Positions 63,854 to 64,000 of a DNA stretch of 64,000 nucleotides are shown here, piece by piece; positions within the stretch are counted from its first letter, which is position 1, and every line of letters starts with the position of its first letter. The notes below the pieces were generated by a model. That model saw only the letters and a program-made list of their open reading frames with translations. It had not been told where the DNA came from and searched no databases. Position numbers and translations under genes: made by a program. Source of the stretch: Onchocerca lupi (taxonomy: Eukaryota > Nematoda > Chromadorea > Rhabditida > Onchocercidae); NCBI GenBank assembly GCA_028564675.1, contig JAOVVO010000079.1, positions 62,001 to 126,000 on the forward strand. The letters are read 5' to 3'.

Positions 63854-64000
63854 CTAGGCACATTCTAATTGTTTGTATCATATAGAAAATAATAAAAATA
63901 TTTCGAATAAAATAGTTTGCATTAAATGATTGTAAATACTATAAAAAATGAATTAAATCCTAAACAATGAATATTTGAATTAATCAATAGCGTAATTACA
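63854..64000. other. Window end, UGT 5' flank
   Basis: AT-rich. Any UGT signal-peptide exon would lie beyond the window. Confidence 0.3.

Noticed and set aside
1..64000. tRNA, rRNA, CRISPR array, intact transposon, known microRNA
   Set aside because: None of the sequences I checked by eye fit; I saw no tRNA-like cloverleaf, array of spaced repeats, transposase motif, or familiar conserved microRNA.

Overview
This window is a strongly AT-rich piece of a nematode chromosome. Genes are broken into short exons (about 40-300 nt) with GT...AG introns. Acceptors are mostly TTTTCAG/TTTTAG-like, and several start codons sit just downstream of a lone acceptor-like AG, as expected for spliced-leader addition. 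The protein content (a Cys-loop anion channel with nematode features, a TTBK-like CK1 kinase, a nematode-type UDP-glycosyltransferase) and the base composition suggest a filarial/spirurid worm. That taxonomic placement is inference.

Layout. 1-5.4 kb: mostly intergenic, with a degraded coding island (about 1.4-1.58 kb), a duplicated small coding-like module behind a TATA box (3.6-3.9 kb), and two orphan exon candidates (4.8-5.06 kb). 5.5-8.6 kb (+): Prp31, 8 exons. 9.5-11.9 kb (+): YIPF6-type Golgi membrane protein, 7 exons, followed by a small helical-protein gene candidate (12.7-13.15 kb). 14.2-16.5 kb (+): F-box/FBA protein of the FBXO6/FBXO44 type. 18.4-21.2 kb (+): ITFG2-like FG-GAP protein. 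21.2-28.9 kb: gene-poor. 28.9-34.65 kb (+): Cys-loop ligand-gated anion channel with an extra cysteine-rich N-terminal region. 35.4-38 kb (-): small exon candidates of unknown family. 38.8-42.4 kb (-): coiled-coil protein with a triplicated exon segment. 44.0-44.3 kb (-): an exon-like open frame with no start, next to E2F-like sites. 45.0-47.5 kb (-): CK1/TTBK-like kinase. 48-54 kb: mostly intergenic, with small minus-strand gene candidates. 54.9-56.2 kb (-): a three-exon gene for a secreted cysteine-rich peptide precursor, which is the best candidate for something undescribed. 59.06-59.34 kb (-): an open frame with one in-frame TGA. 60.95-63.85 kb (-): a decayed UDP-glycosyltransferase.

The genes do not form one pathway. 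They are housekeeping functions (splicing, Golgi traffic, ubiquitination, TORC1 control) beside nematode-type membrane, signalling and secreted proteins. Exon models were built by hand from reading-frame continuity, splice signals and remembered family sequences. No search was run. I saw no rRNA, tRNA, CRISPR array or intact transposon.
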